A stretch of 64,000 nucleotides of DNA, from contig NZ_VFPT01000001.1 of the NCBI RefSeq assembly GCF_006716865.1, positions 863,001-927,000 of the forward strand, read 5' to 3'. The notes beneath the pieces were generated by a model, which did no database searches, had not been told where the DNA came from, and was given only the letters and a program-made list of their open reading frames with translations. This document shows positions 33,970 to 43,500 of this stretch, in pieces (the stretch's first letter is position 1; the number at the start of each line of letters is the position of its first letter). A program made the position numbers and the translations under genes. The DNA is from Roseinatronobacter monicus. Its GTDB lineage: Bacteria; Pseudomonadota; Alphaproteobacteria; Rhodobacterales; Rhodobacteraceae.

Positions 33970-35862
33970 TTATGATTTGGCGTAGCCAAGCTCTTGCAAT
34001 GACATCTTGATTTCTTCCAGAATCGCCGGATCGTCGATTGTTGCGGGCATCTTGAATGGCTTGCCATCAGCAATGCTCACCATCGTTGCACGCAGGATCT
34101 TGCCCGAGCGGGTCTTGGGCAGACGGTCCACCACGACCGCCAGCTTGAACGCCGCAACCGGCCCGATCTGGTCGCGCACCAGCCGGACGCATTCGGCGAC
34201 AATCTCGGAATTCGGGCGCTCTGTGCCTGAGTTCAGGCACAAAAAGCCCAGCGGCAACTGGCCTTTCAACTCGTCCGACACACCAATGACGGCGCATTCT
34301 GCAACATCGGGGTGATTGGCAAGCACCTCTTCCATGGCCCCTGTCGACAAACGGTGGCCGGCGACATTGATCACGTCATCCGTGCGCGCCATGATGTAGA
34401 TATAGCCGTCCTCATCCATGTAGCCCGCGTCACCCGTGGCGTAATATCCGGGAAATTGATCAAGATAGCTTTTGCGAAAACGCTCTGCTGCGTTCCACAA
34501 TGTTGGCAGGGTGCCGGGGGGCAGGGGCAGCTTGATGGCAATTGCCCCCAGTGTGCCGGCGCTAACCGGATGGCCGCCCTCATCCAGTACTTTCAGGTCA
34601 TAACCGGGCATGGCGACAGCGGGCGAGCCGATTTTGACCGGCAGCGCCTCATACCCGACGGGATTGGCTGCAATCGCCCAGCCGGTTTCTGTCTGCCACC
34701 AATGGTCGATCACCGGCACTTTCAACTGGTCTTGCGCCCAGATGATTGTGTCCGGGTCTGCGCGCTCGCCTGCCAGATAGACGGTCTTCAGGCAAGACAG
34801 GTCATATTTGCCAACAAAGCTGCCCTTGGGGTCTTCGCGTTTGACGGCGCGAAAGGCTGTGGGCGCGGTGAAAAAGCTTTTCACTTTATGCTCGGAGATG
34901 ACGCGCCAGAACGTGCCTGCATCGGGGGTGCCGACGGGCTTGCCCTCAAACACGATTGTGGTGTTGCCTGCGATCAGCGGCGCATAACAGATATAGCTGT
35001 GCCCCACGACCCAGCCCACGTCTGATGCGGCCCAGAACACCTCGCCCGCATCGACATTGTAGATGTTCTTCATCGACCAGTTCAGCGCCACCAAATGCCC
35101 GCCGGTTGCGCGGATCACGCCCTTGGGTTGGCCTGTGGTGCCAGATGTATACAGAACATAGGCGGGATGGTTGCCTTCTACCGGCACGCAATCGGCAGGT
35201 GCGGCGTCCTTGACGAATTCGGCCCAGTCGTGGTCGCGCCCTTCGATCAGGTCGGCCTGATGCGCGTCACGCTGCAAGATGACGCAGAAGTCGGGCTTGT
35301 GCGTCGCCTCGGAAATCGCGCCGTCCAGCAGGGGCTTATAGGCCACCACGCGTCCCGGCTCGATCCCGCAAGAACCCGCGATCATACATTTTGGCTTGGC
35401 GTCATTGATGCGCACAGCCAGTTCATGCGCCGCGAACCCGCCAAAAACCACCGAGTGGATGGCCCCCAGTCGCGCGCAGGCCAGCATCGCCATCAACGCC
35501 TCTGGCACCATCGGCATATAGATGATGACGCGGTCGCCCTTGACCACGCCTTTCGCCGCCAACGCGCCCGCCAGCTTGGCCACTTGATCGCGCATTTCGC
35601 GGTAGGTCAGATGCGTGATGGAATTTTTCACAGGACTGTCATGGATGACCGCAACCTGATCCGCGCGCCCGCCTTCGACATGGCGGTCCAAGGCGTTCCA
35701 GCACGTGTTCACAAGCCCGTCGCTGTACCATTCATACGAGGGGGCATTGTCGTCAAAGAGCGCTTTTGATGGGGGCTTGACCCAGTCAATCGCTTGCGCT
35801 TGTTCCATCCAGAACCCGTTTGGGTCGGTGATCGATTTCTGGTGAAGCGTAGCGTAGCGCAT
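33970..35862 (-). CDS. prpE: Propionyl-CoA synthetase PrpE (acyl-CoA synthetase)
   Basis: A 630-residue adenylate-forming acyl-CoA synthetase. Motifs are YVLYTSGTTGQPKGVIR (A3 phosphate loop), DHWWQTETGWAIA (A5), YYATGDAGYMDEDGYIYIMARTDDVINVAGHRLSTGAMEE (A7-A8), and KTRSGKILR with the catalytic Lys near the C-terminus. DHWWQTETG and the length are typical of PrpE rather than Acs. It activates propionate to propionyl-CoA. I start at the ATG at 35862 (MRYATLHQ). The promoter region holds TTTGCAAA motifs, consistent with short-chain acyl-CoA-responsive control. Confidence 0.92.
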   Translation of the reverse strand: MRYATLHQKSITDPNGFWMEQAQAIDWVKPPSKALFDDNAPSYEWYSDGLVNTCWNALDRHVEGGRADQVAVIHDSPVKNSITHLTYREMRDQVAKLAGALAAKGVVKGDRVIIYMPMVPEALMAMLACARLGAIHSVVFGGFAAHELAVRINDAKPKCMIAGSCGIEPGRVVAYKPLLDGAISEATHKPDFCVILQRDAHQADLIEGRDHDWAEFVKDAAPADCVPVEGNHPAYVLYTSGTTGQPKGVIRATGGHLVALNWSMKNIYNVDAGEVFWAASDVGWVVGHSYICYAPLIAGNTTIVFEGKPVGTPDAGTFWRVISEHKVKSFFTAPTAFRAVKREDPKGSFVGKYDLSCLKTVYLAGERADPDTIIWAQDQLKVPVIDHWWQTETGWAIAANPVGYEALPVKIGSPAVAMPGYDLKVLDEGGHPVSAGTLGAIAIKLPLPPGTLPTLWNAAERFRKSYLDQFPGYYATGDAGYMDEDGYIYIMARTDDVINVAGHRLSTGAMEEVLANHPDVAECAVIGVSDELKGQLPLGFLCLNSGTERPNSEIVAECVRLVRDQIGPVAAFKLAVVVDRLPKTRSGKILRATMVSIADGKPFKMPATIDDPAILEEIKMSLQELGYAKS

Positions 35863-35963
35863 GCGTGTCCCTCCCAAGATTTAAGCTATGCAAAGCAATA
35901 GACGACAGACGCGCGCTGCTGCAATGGCTGTTACCGGCAACACGAGGCGTAATCTTCAATTAC

Positions 35964-36052
35964 TTTGCAAAACATACGTGGAGTCACTGCAAAATTTTGC
36001 AAACCGAGCGTAATCAGGGCGGGTTACACGGCTGTCGGGAAAAGTTTGCAAA
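35964..36052. promoter_or_regulatory. Cluster of TTTGCAAA motifs upstream of prpE
   Basis: Three exact TTTGCAAA octamers occur in 90 bp: 35964-35971, 35996-36003 and 36045-36052. The middle one is part of a 14-bp perfect palindrome TGCAAAATTTTGCA at 35988-36001. TTTGCAAA pairs are the reported recognition sequence of PccR, the propionyl-CoA carboxylase regulator of Rhodobacter sphaeroides. The 10-bp spacing inside the palindrome differs from the published TTTGCAAA-N4-TTTGCAAA arrangement, so the exact architecture is atypical. Confidence 0.7.
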
Positions 36053-36069
36053 TCTGCCTTTGGAAAACC

Positions 36070-38349
36070 CTACCCATATTGCGCAACAGGTGTCCCGGCC
36101 AGAGCGGACATGTTCAGCAGGCCCCGCGCGGTGATCGAGGGGGTGACGATATGCGCTGTGTTGGCCATGCCCATCAGGATCGGGCCCACCTCTAGTGCGC
36201 CGCCGCGCGCCTTCAGGATATTGCGCACCCCGCTGGCCGCATCGGTATTGGCGAAAATCAAGACATTCGCCGGCTCTGCAAAGCGGGCATTCGGCATCAG
36301 GCGTGCACGCAATTCGGGGTCGAGGGCGGCATCGACATGCATCTCGCCTTCATAGTCGAAATCGACACCTTGCGCATCGAGCAACTCCAGTGCGGCACGC
36401 ATGTTGCGCCCGGACGGTGTGTCGAGATTGCCAAACTGACTGTGCGAGCATAGCGCAATCTTGGGCGCCAGCCCGAACCGGCCCACATGGCGCGCCGCCC
36501 CGATGGCGGTTTCCGCAATCTGTTCTGGCGTTGGGTTTGGATGGACTTGTGTGTCGGCGATGAACAGGTTGCCTTCTTGCTGGATCATCAGCGACAAGGC
36601 CCCGACCGGATGACGCTCGGCATTGCCCAAGATTTGGCTGACGTAATTCAGGTGCCACAAGAATTGCCCGAATGTGCCACAGATCAGGCTGTCGGCATCG
36701 CCCCTATGCACCATGATCGCACCAATGGCGGTGGTATTGGTGCGCAAAATCGCGCGGGCAAGGTCCGGGGTCACGCCGCGTCGTTCCATCAGGGCGTGGT
36801 AGCTTTGCCAGTAGTCACGGTAGCGCGGGTCGTCTTGCGGGTTGACCAGTTCGAAATCGCGGCCCGGCTTGATGGACAGGCCCGCGCGTTCCAGCCGCAT
36901 CTCGATCACCTCGGGGCGGCCAATCAGGATTGGCACTTCGACGGTTTCTTCCAGCATGGCGGATGCGGCGCGCAAGACGCGTTCATCCTCGCCCTCGGCG
37001 AACACGATCCGGCGCTCGGTCTGGCGTGCGGTTTCGAACACAGGGCGCATGATCATGGCAGAGCGGAAGACCGAGGCATCCAGCCCGGCCTTATAGGCCA
37101 CCAGATCCGCCACAGGGCGCTTGGCAACACCCGATTCCATGGCCGCCTTGGCCACAGCGGTTGCCACGACCCCCATTAGGCGCGGATCGAAAGGTTTGGG
37201 GATCAGATATTCCGGCCCGAAGCTGAGTTGTTCGCCCTTATAGGCCGCTGCAGCTTCGGCGCTGGTCGTCGCGCGGGCCAGTGCCGCGATCCCTTCCACA
37301 CACCCAATCTGCATGGCGTCATTGATCTCGGTTGCGCCGACATCCAGCGCGCCCCGGAAAATGAACGGAAAGCACAGAACATTATTAACCTGATTGGGAA
37401 AATCAGACCGGCCTGTGGCCATGATCGCGTCAGGGGCAACCTTGCGGACGGCTTCAGGCAGGATTTCTGGTGTCGGGTTTGCAAGCGCAAAGATGATTGG
37501 GCGCGCACTCATTTTCTGGACATGTTCGGGGGTCAGAACGCCGGGGCCGGACAGGCCCAGAAACAAATCAGCGCCCTCTATCACTTCGCTCAGGCTGCGT
37601 TTGTCCGTGGCTTGCGCGAAGGCCGCCTTTTGCGGGTTCATATCCAGCTCGCGCCCCTCATGGACAAGGCCATGAATGTCGCACAGCCAGATATTTTCGC
37701 GTTTTACGCCCAGTTTCACCAGCATGTTCAGGCAGGCGATCCCGGCAGCGCCACCGCCGGTGCTTACAATTTTGATGTCCTCAAAGCGTTTGCCCACCAC
37801 GCGCAGCGCGTTGGTGGCCGCTGCACCGACCACGATCGCGGTGCCGTGCTGGTCGTCATGGAACACCGGAATGCCCATCCGCTCGCGGCAAATTTTCTCG
37901 ACGATGAAGCAATCAGGGGCCTTGATGTCTTCCAGATTTATTGCGCCGAACGTGGGTTCCATCGCGCAGACAATCTCGGCCAGTTTCTCGGGGTCGGATT
38001 CGTCCAGCTCGATATCGAAGCAGTCGATATTAGCGAATTTCTTGAACAGAACCGCCTTGCCTTCCATCACCGGCTTGGAAGCCAGCGGCCCGATATTGCC
38101 CAGACCCAGCACTGCCGTGCCATTGGTGACAACCGCCACCAGATTGCCGCGTATGGTGTAGCGCGCTGCGTTTTCGGGGTTCGCCTTGATCTCCATACAG
38201 GCTTCGGCCACGCCGGGTGAATAGGCGCGTGACAGGTCATAGCCATTCGCCAAGGGCTTGGTCGGGCGCACCTCCAGCTTACCGGGGCGGGGAAATTCGT
38301 GATACAAAAGTGCCGGATGACGGGCATCATCGGATGGATTGTCAGGCAT
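36070..38349 (-). CDS. maeB: NADP-dependent malic enzyme with C-terminal phosphotransacetylase-like domain
   Basis: A 759-residue fusion protein. The malic enzyme part (1-430) shows YDLSRAYSPGVAEACMEI, VTNGTAVLGLGNIGPLASKPVMEGKAVLFK, ERMGIPVFHDDQHGTAIVVGAA (metal/substrate) and the Rossmann motif VSTGGGAAGIACLNML. The C-terminal half (from about 440) resembles phosphotransacetylase (RRIVFAEGEDERVLRAA..., DADSLICGTFGQFLWHLNYV) and is regulatory rather than catalytic in characterised relatives. It decarboxylates malate to pyruvate. Start is the ATG at 38349. It lies upstream of prpE in the same direction, with 207 bp between them. Confidence 0.95.
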   Translation of the reverse strand: MPDNPSDDARHPALLYHEFPRPGKLEVRPTKPLANGYDLSRAYSPGVAEACMEIKANPENAARYTIRGNLVAVVTNGTAVLGLGNIGPLASKPVMEGKAVLFKKFANIDCFDIELDESDPEKLAEIVCAMEPTFGAINLEDIKAPDCFIVEKICRERMGIPVFHDDQHGTAIVVGAAATNALRVVGKRFEDIKIVSTGGGAAGIACLNMLVKLGVKRENIWLCDIHGLVHEGRELDMNPQKAAFAQATDKRSLSEVIEGADLFLGLSGPGVLTPEHVQKMSARPIIFALANPTPEILPEAVRKVAPDAIMATGRSDFPNQVNNVLCFPFIFRGALDVGATEINDAMQIGCVEGIAALARATTSAEAAAAYKGEQLSFGPEYLIPKPFDPRLMGVVATAVAKAAMESGVAKRPVADLVAYKAGLDASVFRSAMIMRPVFETARQTERRIVFAEGEDERVLRAASAMLEETVEVPILIGRPEVIEMRLERAGLSIKPGRDFELVNPQDDPRYRDYWQSYHALMERRGVTPDLARAILRTNTTAIGAIMVHRGDADSLICGTFGQFLWHLNYVSQILGNAERHPVGALSLMIQQEGNLFIADTQVHPNPTPEQIAETAIGAARHVGRFGLAPKIALCSHSQFGNLDTPSGRNMRAALELLDAQGVDFDYEGEMHVDAALDPELRARLMPNARFAEPANVLIFANTDAASGVRNILKARGGALEVGPILMGMANTAHIVTPSITARGLLNMSALAGTPVAQYG

Positions 38350-38512
38350 GTTTTCTCCCTCCCGCAGCGATGGTTTAGCATTAAACAATTATTTTCTGAC
38401 GACAAGCCCCGGTTTTCCCAAAGGCTGTGCATTCCTTTTCGACGGTACGCTGCCTTTGGCTTGCAAAGCGGGGGCGCGCGGCGCAAAATCGGCAAAATCG
38501 CTGGAGGCAAGA

Positions 38513-38905
38513 ATGACGCTCTATGATGCCGCATGCAAGGTGCGCGAAAACGCTTATGTGCCCTATTCGCATTTCAAAGTGGGGGCTGCGCTGCGGTCTG
38601 GATCAGGGGCCGTGTTCGTGGGCTGCAATGTCGAGAATGTGGCCTATCCCGAAGGGACATGCGCGGAAGCAGGTGCCATCGCCGCGATGGTTGCCGCGGG
38701 CGAGACGCAGATTGCCGAAATAGTGGTCGTGGCCGACAGTCCAAGCCCGGTGCCGCCTTGCGGCGGTTGCCGCCAAAAGATTGCCGAATTCGCAGGGCTT
38801 GATGTGCTCGTGACAATGATGTCCCTGTCTGGCGCGCGTCATACTGTGACCGTGGCCGAGTTGCTGCCGGGGGCCTTTGGCATCGGTCATATGGACCGGA
38901 CCTGA
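38513..38905 (+). CDS. cdd: Cytidine deaminase (homotetrameric type)
   Basis: A 130-residue zinc-dependent cytidine deaminase. Zinc ligands and catalytic Glu are in GTCAEAGAIAAM (Cys-Ala-Glu) and PPCGGCRQK (two Cys), the short all-Cys tetrameric form. YVPYSHFKVGAALRSG and GCNVENVAYPEG bind substrate. It converts cytidine/deoxycytidine to uridine/deoxyuridine. The ATG at 38513 has GGAGG upstream, and the stop overlaps the deoB start (TGATG). First gene of a nucleoside salvage operon. Confidence 0.95.
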   Translation: MTLYDAACKVRENAYVPYSHFKVGAALRSGSGAVFVGCNVENVAYPEGTCAEAGAIAAMVAAGETQIAEIVVVADSPSPVPPCGGCRQKIAEFAGLDVLVTMMSLSGARHTVTVAELLPGAFGIGHMDRT

Positions 38906-40107
38906 TGGCGCGTGCATTTCTGATTGTGCTGGATTCCGTCGGCTGTGGCGGCGCGCCGGATGCGGCGGATTTTGGCGATACAGGTGCCAATACGCTGGCC
39001 CATATCGCGCAAGCCTGCGCTGCGGGGCAGGCGGAAGTCGGACGCAGCGGGCCGCTTGCGCTGCCGGTTCTGGATGGGCTGGGCCTTGGGGCTGCGATCC
39101 GGCTTGCCTCGGGGGCGCAGACACCGGGGTTGCAGGCCGTGCCATCGGGGCGGTGGGGGGCGGCGACAGAAGTGTCGCGCGGCAAGGATACACCTTCGGG
39201 CCATTTGGAACTGGCGGGTGTGCCTGTCCCGTGGGAGTGGACCTATTTCCCCAAGACCACACCTGCATTCCCGGATGCGTTGGTTGAACAGGTTTGCGCC
39301 TTGGCCGGGACGCAAGGCATTCTAGGGAATTGCCACGCGGCGGGCATACCGATTGTTCAGAATCTGGGGCCAGAGCATCTGCGCAGTGGTTGGCCGATCT
39401 GCTACACCTCGGCCGATAGTGTGTTTCAGATCGCGGCGCATGAACAGGCCTTCGGGTTACAACGGTTATATGACCTGTGCGCCGAACTGGCACCCATTCT
39501 GCATGATATGCGCGTGGGCCGCGTGATTGCGCGGCCATTTTCGGGCGATGCGCAGCAAGGTTTTGCGCGCACGGGAAACAGGCGCGATTTTGCCATAGCG
39601 CCCCCTGCACCGACCCTGTGCGATTGGGTGCAGGCCGCTGGCGGGCGCGTGCTGGCTGTGGGCAAAGTCGGGGACATCTTTTCGGGGCAAGGCATAGACG
39701 AGGTGCATAAGGGCAAGGATGACATGGAGCTTTACGCGCATCTTCTCCGGCTGATTGATACGGCACCGCCCGATTCCCTGACGTTTTGCAACTTCGTCGA
39801 ATTTGACAGCCTGTATGGACATCCCCGCGACGTGGCAGGCTATGCCCGCGCGCTAGAGCAGTTTGATACAGTTGCGGGGCAGGCGCTGGCGCGGCTGCAA
39901 CCGGGGGACATGGTGGTCTTCACTGCCGATCACGGCAATGACCCCACGGCCCCCGGCACGGACCACACCCGCGAACGGGTGCCGGTTCTGGTGGCGGGCA
40001 CGGGAGAGGGCGAGATTGGGCATTGCGCTTTTGCAGATGTTGCCGCAAGCATCGCCGCGCATCTGGGCGTTCCTGCCCAAGGCCCCGGACGGAGTTTTTT
40101 GCCATGA
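38905..40107 (+). CDS. deoB: Phosphopentomutase DeoB
   Basis: A 400-residue Mn-dependent phosphopentomutase of the alkaline phosphatase superfamily. The N-terminal metal site is FLIVLDSVGCGGAPDAADFGDTGANTLAHIA; the nucleophile region is EVSRGKDTPSGHLELAG. C-terminal metal ligands are in NFVEFDSLYGHPRDVAGYA and VVFTADHGNDPTAPGTDHTRERVPVLV. It interconverts ribose-1-phosphate and ribose-5-phosphate (and the deoxy forms). It overlaps cdd upstream by one base and add downstream by 4 bp. Confidence 0.96.
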   Translation: MARAFLIVLDSVGCGGAPDAADFGDTGANTLAHIAQACAAGQAEVGRSGPLALPVLDGLGLGAAIRLASGAQTPGLQAVPSGRWGAATEVSRGKDTPSGHLELAGVPVPWEWTYFPKTTPAFPDALVEQVCALAGTQGILGNCHAAGIPIVQNLGPEHLRSGWPICYTSADSVFQIAAHEQAFGLQRLYDLCAELAPILHDMRVGRVIARPFSGDAQQGFARTGNRRDFAIAPPAPTLCDWVQAAGGRVLAVGKVGDIFSGQGIDEVHKGKDDMELYAHLLRLIDTAPPDSLTFCNFVEFDSLYGHPRDVAGYARALEQFDTVAGQALARLQPGDMVVFTADHGNDPTAPGTDHTRERVPVLVAGTGEGEIGHCAFADVAASIAAHLGVPAQGPGRSFLP

Positions 40108-41093
40108 CGGATCTGCGCGGCTTGCCCAAGCTGGAATTGCACCTGCATCTTGAAGGGGCGGCGCCGCCTGCGTTTATTCGCAACCTTGCTGCACGCAAGA
40201 GGGTCGATTTGTCAGCGATATTTGATGAGGATGGCAATTATGCCTACCGCGACTTTCCCGATTTTCTGCGCGTCTATGAGGCGGCCTGCACGGTGCTGAC
40301 CAGCCCGCAGGACTTTCACGATCTGACGCTTGCGGTGTTGGAGCAATCGGCGCAAAGCGGCATCATCTATTCCGAAGCCTTTGTCTCGCCTGATTTTTGT
40401 GGTGGGGGTGATCTGATTGCATGGCGTGATTATCTGGCCGCGATCGAGGTGGCAGCCGCCACAGCAGAGGCGCAAATGGGCATCACCCTGCGTGGTTGCG
40501 TCACCTGCATTCGTCATTTCGGGCCAGAACAGGCCCGCCAGATCGCGCGGTGTGCGCAGGAAACAGCTGGCGGGTTTATCACCGGCTTCGGGATTGCCGG
40601 GGATGAGGCGCAGTTTCACCCAAGCGACTTTGCGTATGCATTCGACGCCGCGCGCGAAGCCGGGCTTGGCCTGACGGCCCATGCCGGTGAATGGGGCGGG
40701 CCAGAGTCGGTGCGCGCGGCGCTGGAGCATTTGCATGTCACGCGCATCGGGCATGGGGTGCGCGCGATTGAAGACCGCGCGCTGGTCGCGTATCTGGCCG
40801 AGCATGGCACCGTTCTGGAAATCTGTCCCGGCTCTAACATCGCGCTGGGCATCTACCCCGACACCAAGGCACACCCGATTGACAGGCTGCGCCGCGCAGG
40901 GGTGCGCGTGACCGTGTCCACCGATGATCCGCCGTTCTTTCACACTGATATGCACCGCGAATATCAGGCACTTGCTGACGCATTCGAGTGGCAAGCCGAG
41001 GATTTCGCGCAAGTCAACCAAACTGCCTTGACTGCGGCCTTCTGTGACGCACAGACCCGCGCCGCCCTAGCCAAGAAACTGGAGGCCACATGA
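40104..41093 (+). CDS. add: Adenosine deaminase
   Basis: A 329-residue zinc metalloenzyme of the amidohydrolase family. [12 protein letters not shown] supplies the first metal ligands, HAGEWGG the third His with the catalytic Glu nearby, [14 protein letters not shown] another His, and [19 protein letters not shown] the metal-binding Asp pair. It deaminates adenosine to inosine. The start is the ATG at 40104 inside the deoB stop, translationally coupled. Adenine deaminase is a related alternative; the STDDP context and length favour either, so substrate is likely rather than certain. Confidence 0.88.
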   Translation: MTDLRGLPKLELHLHLEGAAPPAFIRNLAARKRVDLSAIFDEDGNYAYRDFPDFLRVYEAACTVLTSPQDFHDLTLAVLEQSAQSGIIYSEAFVSPDFCGGGDLIAWRDYLAAIEVAAATAEAQMGITLRGCVTCIRHFGPEQARQIARCAQETAGGFITGFGIAGDEAQFHPSDFAYAFDAAREAGLGLTAHAGEWGGPESVRAALEHLHVTRIGHGVRAIEDRALVAYLAEHGTVLEICPGSNIALGIYPDTKAHPIDRLRRAGVRVTVSTDDPPFFHTDMHREYQALADAFEWQAEDFAQVNQTALTAAFCDAQTRAALAKKLEAT

Positions 41094-41725
41094 CCCATCC
41101 GAAGCTGACCCTTGTTGACCACCCGCTTGTGCAGCACAAACTATCACTCATGCGCGACGCGCGCACGCCCGGACCGGATTTTCGCCGCCTGCTGCGTGAG
41201 ATCAGCCTGTTGTTGACCTATGAGGCGGCGCGCGACCTTGCGTTGAAGACCCAGACCATCACCACGCCCCTGACCGAGATGGACGCGCCGATGCTGGCGG
41301 GGGCCGATCCGGTTGTGGTGTCGATCCTGCGGGCAGGCAATGGGCTGCTGGATGGTGTGCTCGATGTGATCCCGACCGCCAAGGTGGGGTTTGTGGGCCT
41401 GTACCGCGATGAAGAAACCCTGCGCCCAGTGCAATACTACTGCAAACTGCCACCCGATCTGTCGGGGCGGTTGGTCATCGCGGTCGACCCGATGCTGGCG
41501 ACCGGCAATTCCTCTGCAGCAGCGGTTGCCCTGCTGAAAGACGCAGGTGCCACGGATATTTGCCTGATCTGCCTGCTTGCGGCCCCCGAAGGCGTGGCCT
41601 GCATGGCGCGCGAACATCCCGATGTGCGCATTGTCACCGCTTCGGTCGATTCGCACCTGAATGAGAAGGGATATATCGTTCCGGGGCTAGGGGATGCGGG
41701 TGATCGTATATTTGGCACAGTATAG
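41090..41725 (+). CDS. upp: Uracil phosphoribosyltransferase
   Basis: A 211-residue type I PRTase. It has [13 protein letters not shown] at the start, the PRPP motif [22 protein letters not shown] and the C-terminal uracil-binding stretch [27 protein letters not shown]. It makes UMP from uracil and PRPP. Its ATG overlaps the add stop (ATGA), so it closes the cdd-deoB-add-upp operon. Confidence 0.97.
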   Translation: MTHPKLTLVDHPLVQHKLSLMRDARTPGPDFRRLLREISLLLTYEAARDLALKTQTITTPLTEMDAPMLAGADPVVVSILRAGNGLLDGVLDVIPTAKVGFVGLYRDEETLRPVQYYCKLPPDLSGRLVIAVDPMLATGNSSAAAVALLKDAGATDICLICLLAAPEGVACMAREHPDVRIVTASVDSHLNEKGYIVPGLGDAGDRIFGTV

Positions 41726-41804
41726 AGTGGTCTGATCTGCGATTAGCCTTTACTTTACCACGGGTCCGGGTGCATCCTTGTCGCGTTGCGATGGGGGTTA
41801 TTTG

Positions 41805-42672
41805 ATGAAAAGTTTTTGGATTGCATTGGGTGTCGCTGCGGCTGTCGCATCGATGGGCCATGCACAGACAAACGGGCTGGACCCGGCAGAGCTGCCACCT
41901 GCCGGATTTGAGGGCCGTGAATATGTTGACAGCCGGGGCTGCGTGTTCCTGCGCTCGACCTTTGGGGGCGAAGTGACGTGGGTTCCGCGCTACGGGCCGG
42001 ATCGCCAGCCGGTCTGCAACGGCACACCCAGTGCGGATGCGATTGCCGACATGGTCACAGAGGAGGAGGCCCCGGTCGCAGAGGCGCCCGTCGCTGACAC
42101 GCCCCCCCCCCCAGGATCCTGTGGTCGAAGCCCCGCGCATCGAGACCCGCACGGCCCCTGTACCCGTGCCGCAACCAAGGGCCGCAGCGCCTGTGCGCCA
42201 GACCCCGGCGCGCACGCAGCGCAGACCTGCTTTGCCGCGCGCCGATGCGTCAGGGCGTCACCCGTCCTGTCCGGCCAGCGCGCCGTTCGGGCAGCTGGTT
42301 GATACCACGTTGGGCCGCCCGCTGGTGCGCTGCGTGACCAGCCCGGCGCTGTTTCTCGACCCGATCCATAATGGCCCGTCCTATGACCCGCATGCACCCA
42401 TCGCCTTGCCGGATGGTGGTCAGCAGCAGCGCGGACAGGTCGCCCCGGCGCACAGCTCTGGCAACCGGGTTCAGGTGGGCAGCTTCAACGTGCCCGCGAA
42501 TGCCAACCGGCTGCGGGCCAGATTGCAGAATGCTGGCCTGCCTGCGCAGGTTCACAGGGCACGCGGCTATGATGTGGTGACGCTGGGGCCGTTCGGCACG
42601 GCGTCCGAGGCGCATTCTGCGCTCGGCTCCGTGCGCGGCATGGGGTTCTCGGACGCGTTTATCCGCCGCTAA
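41805..42672 (+). pseudogene. SPOR-domain exported protein split by a frameshift at an 11-C tract
   Basis: The N-terminal part (from the ATG at 41805) has a signal peptide (KSFWIALGVAAAVASMGHAQ) and a conserved segment YVDSRGCVFLRSTFGGEVTWVPRYG. It runs in one frame to a poly-C tract at 42102-42112. The continuation (QDPVVEAPRIETR..., C-terminal SPOR domain VQVGSFNVPANANRLRARLQNAGLPAQV...VVTLGPF) lies in another frame ending at 42672. Removing one C restores a single reading frame of about 290 residues. Intact relatives with this SPOR architecture are common in Rhodobacteraceae. It may be a mutation, a sequencing error in the homopolymer, or slippage-driven phase variation. SPOR domains bind denuded peptidoglycan. 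Confidence 0.8.
42102..42112. repeat. Poly-C homopolymer (11 C) at the frameshift
   Basis: Eleven consecutive C residues encode the proline run at the junction of the two SPOR reading frames. A tract of this length is prone to slippage in replication, transcription and sequencing. Confidence 0.9.
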
Positions 42673-42688
42673 GGCCGTGGGGCAGGGT

Positions 42689-42703
42689 GCCCCGTTGCGG
42701 GGC
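42689..42703. terminator. Hairpin between convergent SPOR gene and suhB
   Basis: GCCCCG and CGGGGC form a 6-bp stem with a TTG loop in the 33-bp gap between two convergent genes. The following T-run is short (GTTTA), so termination strength is uncertain. Confidence 0.45.
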
Positions 42704-42705
42704 GT

Positions 42706-43500
42706 TTAGTCCGGACGTTTGCGGATCAGTTTGGCGAAGCTAGGGAAAATCTCGGTATTCGCGGCAATCACTTCGCCGCGATCTAGGATGCTTTCACCCT
42801 CGCGGATCGGGGCGGTAAAGCCGCCCGCCTCGCGCACCAGAAGCAGTCCGGCGGCAATGTCCCACGGTTGCAATTCGCGCTCCCAAAACCCGTCATACCG
42901 GCCCGCCGCGACATAGGCCAGATCGAGCGACGCCGCCCCCCAGCGCCGCACACCGGCACAGGCGGGCATCAGTTGCGCCAGATCATGCAGCGTGGCGGGC
43001 AGCGTTTTCTTGGAGGCAAAGGGCACGCCGGTCGCAAAGATGCACTCAATCATCGTGTTCCGGTTCGACACGCGCAGGCGCTTGTCATTCATGAAACAGC
43101 CGACACCCTTTTCGGCGACATAAAGCTCGTCCTTCGCCGGGTCGAACACCACAGCCGAGATGATCTCGCCCTTGAATTCCAGCGCGATGGACACTGCCCA
43201 ATGCGGCAGGCCGTGCAGGAAATTGGTGGTGCCATCCAGCGGGTCGACGATCCAGCGGCGGGTGGGGTCTGTGCCTGCGACGGGCTCTGATTCTTCGGCC
43301 AGCCAGCCGTAATTGGGGCGCGCTTCCATCAGGTCTTCGCGGATGATCTTTTCGGCGGTGATGTCGGCGCGGCTGACGAAATCGCCTGCGGCCTTGCTGG
43401 AGACCTGCAAGTTCTCGACCTCGCGGAAGTCCTTGACCAGAGCGCGGCCTGCCTTGCGGGCGGCCTTGATCATCAGGTTGAGGTTAGCACTGCCTTGCAT
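42706..43500 (-). CDS. suhB: Inositol monophosphatase family protein (SuhB-like)
   Basis: A 264-residue Mg-dependent phosphatase. Metal and catalytic motifs are LAEESEPVAG (Glu), WIVDPLDGTTNFLHGLP (the I-D-P-L-D-G-T signature) and ELQPWDIAAGLLLVREAGG (C-terminal W-D-x-x-A). KAAGDFVSRADITAEKIIREDL is the N-terminal family segment. In E. coli the homologue SuhB also acts with the Nus complex at rRNA operons; here either phosphatase or RNA-polymerase role is possible. It is convergent with the SPOR gene. Confidence 0.92.
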   Translation of the reverse strand: MQGSANLNLMIKAARKAGRALVKDFREVENLQVSSKAAGDFVSRADITAEKIIREDLMEARPNYGWLAEESEPVAGTDPTRRWIVDPLDGTTNFLHGLPHWAVSIALEFKGEIISAVVFDPAKDELYVAEKGVGCFMNDKRLRVSNRNTMIECIFATGVPFASKKTLPATLHDLAQLMPACAGVRRWGAASLDLAYVAAGRYDGFWERELQPWDIAAGLLLVREAGGFTAPIREGESILDRGEVIAANTEIFPSFAKLIRKRPD

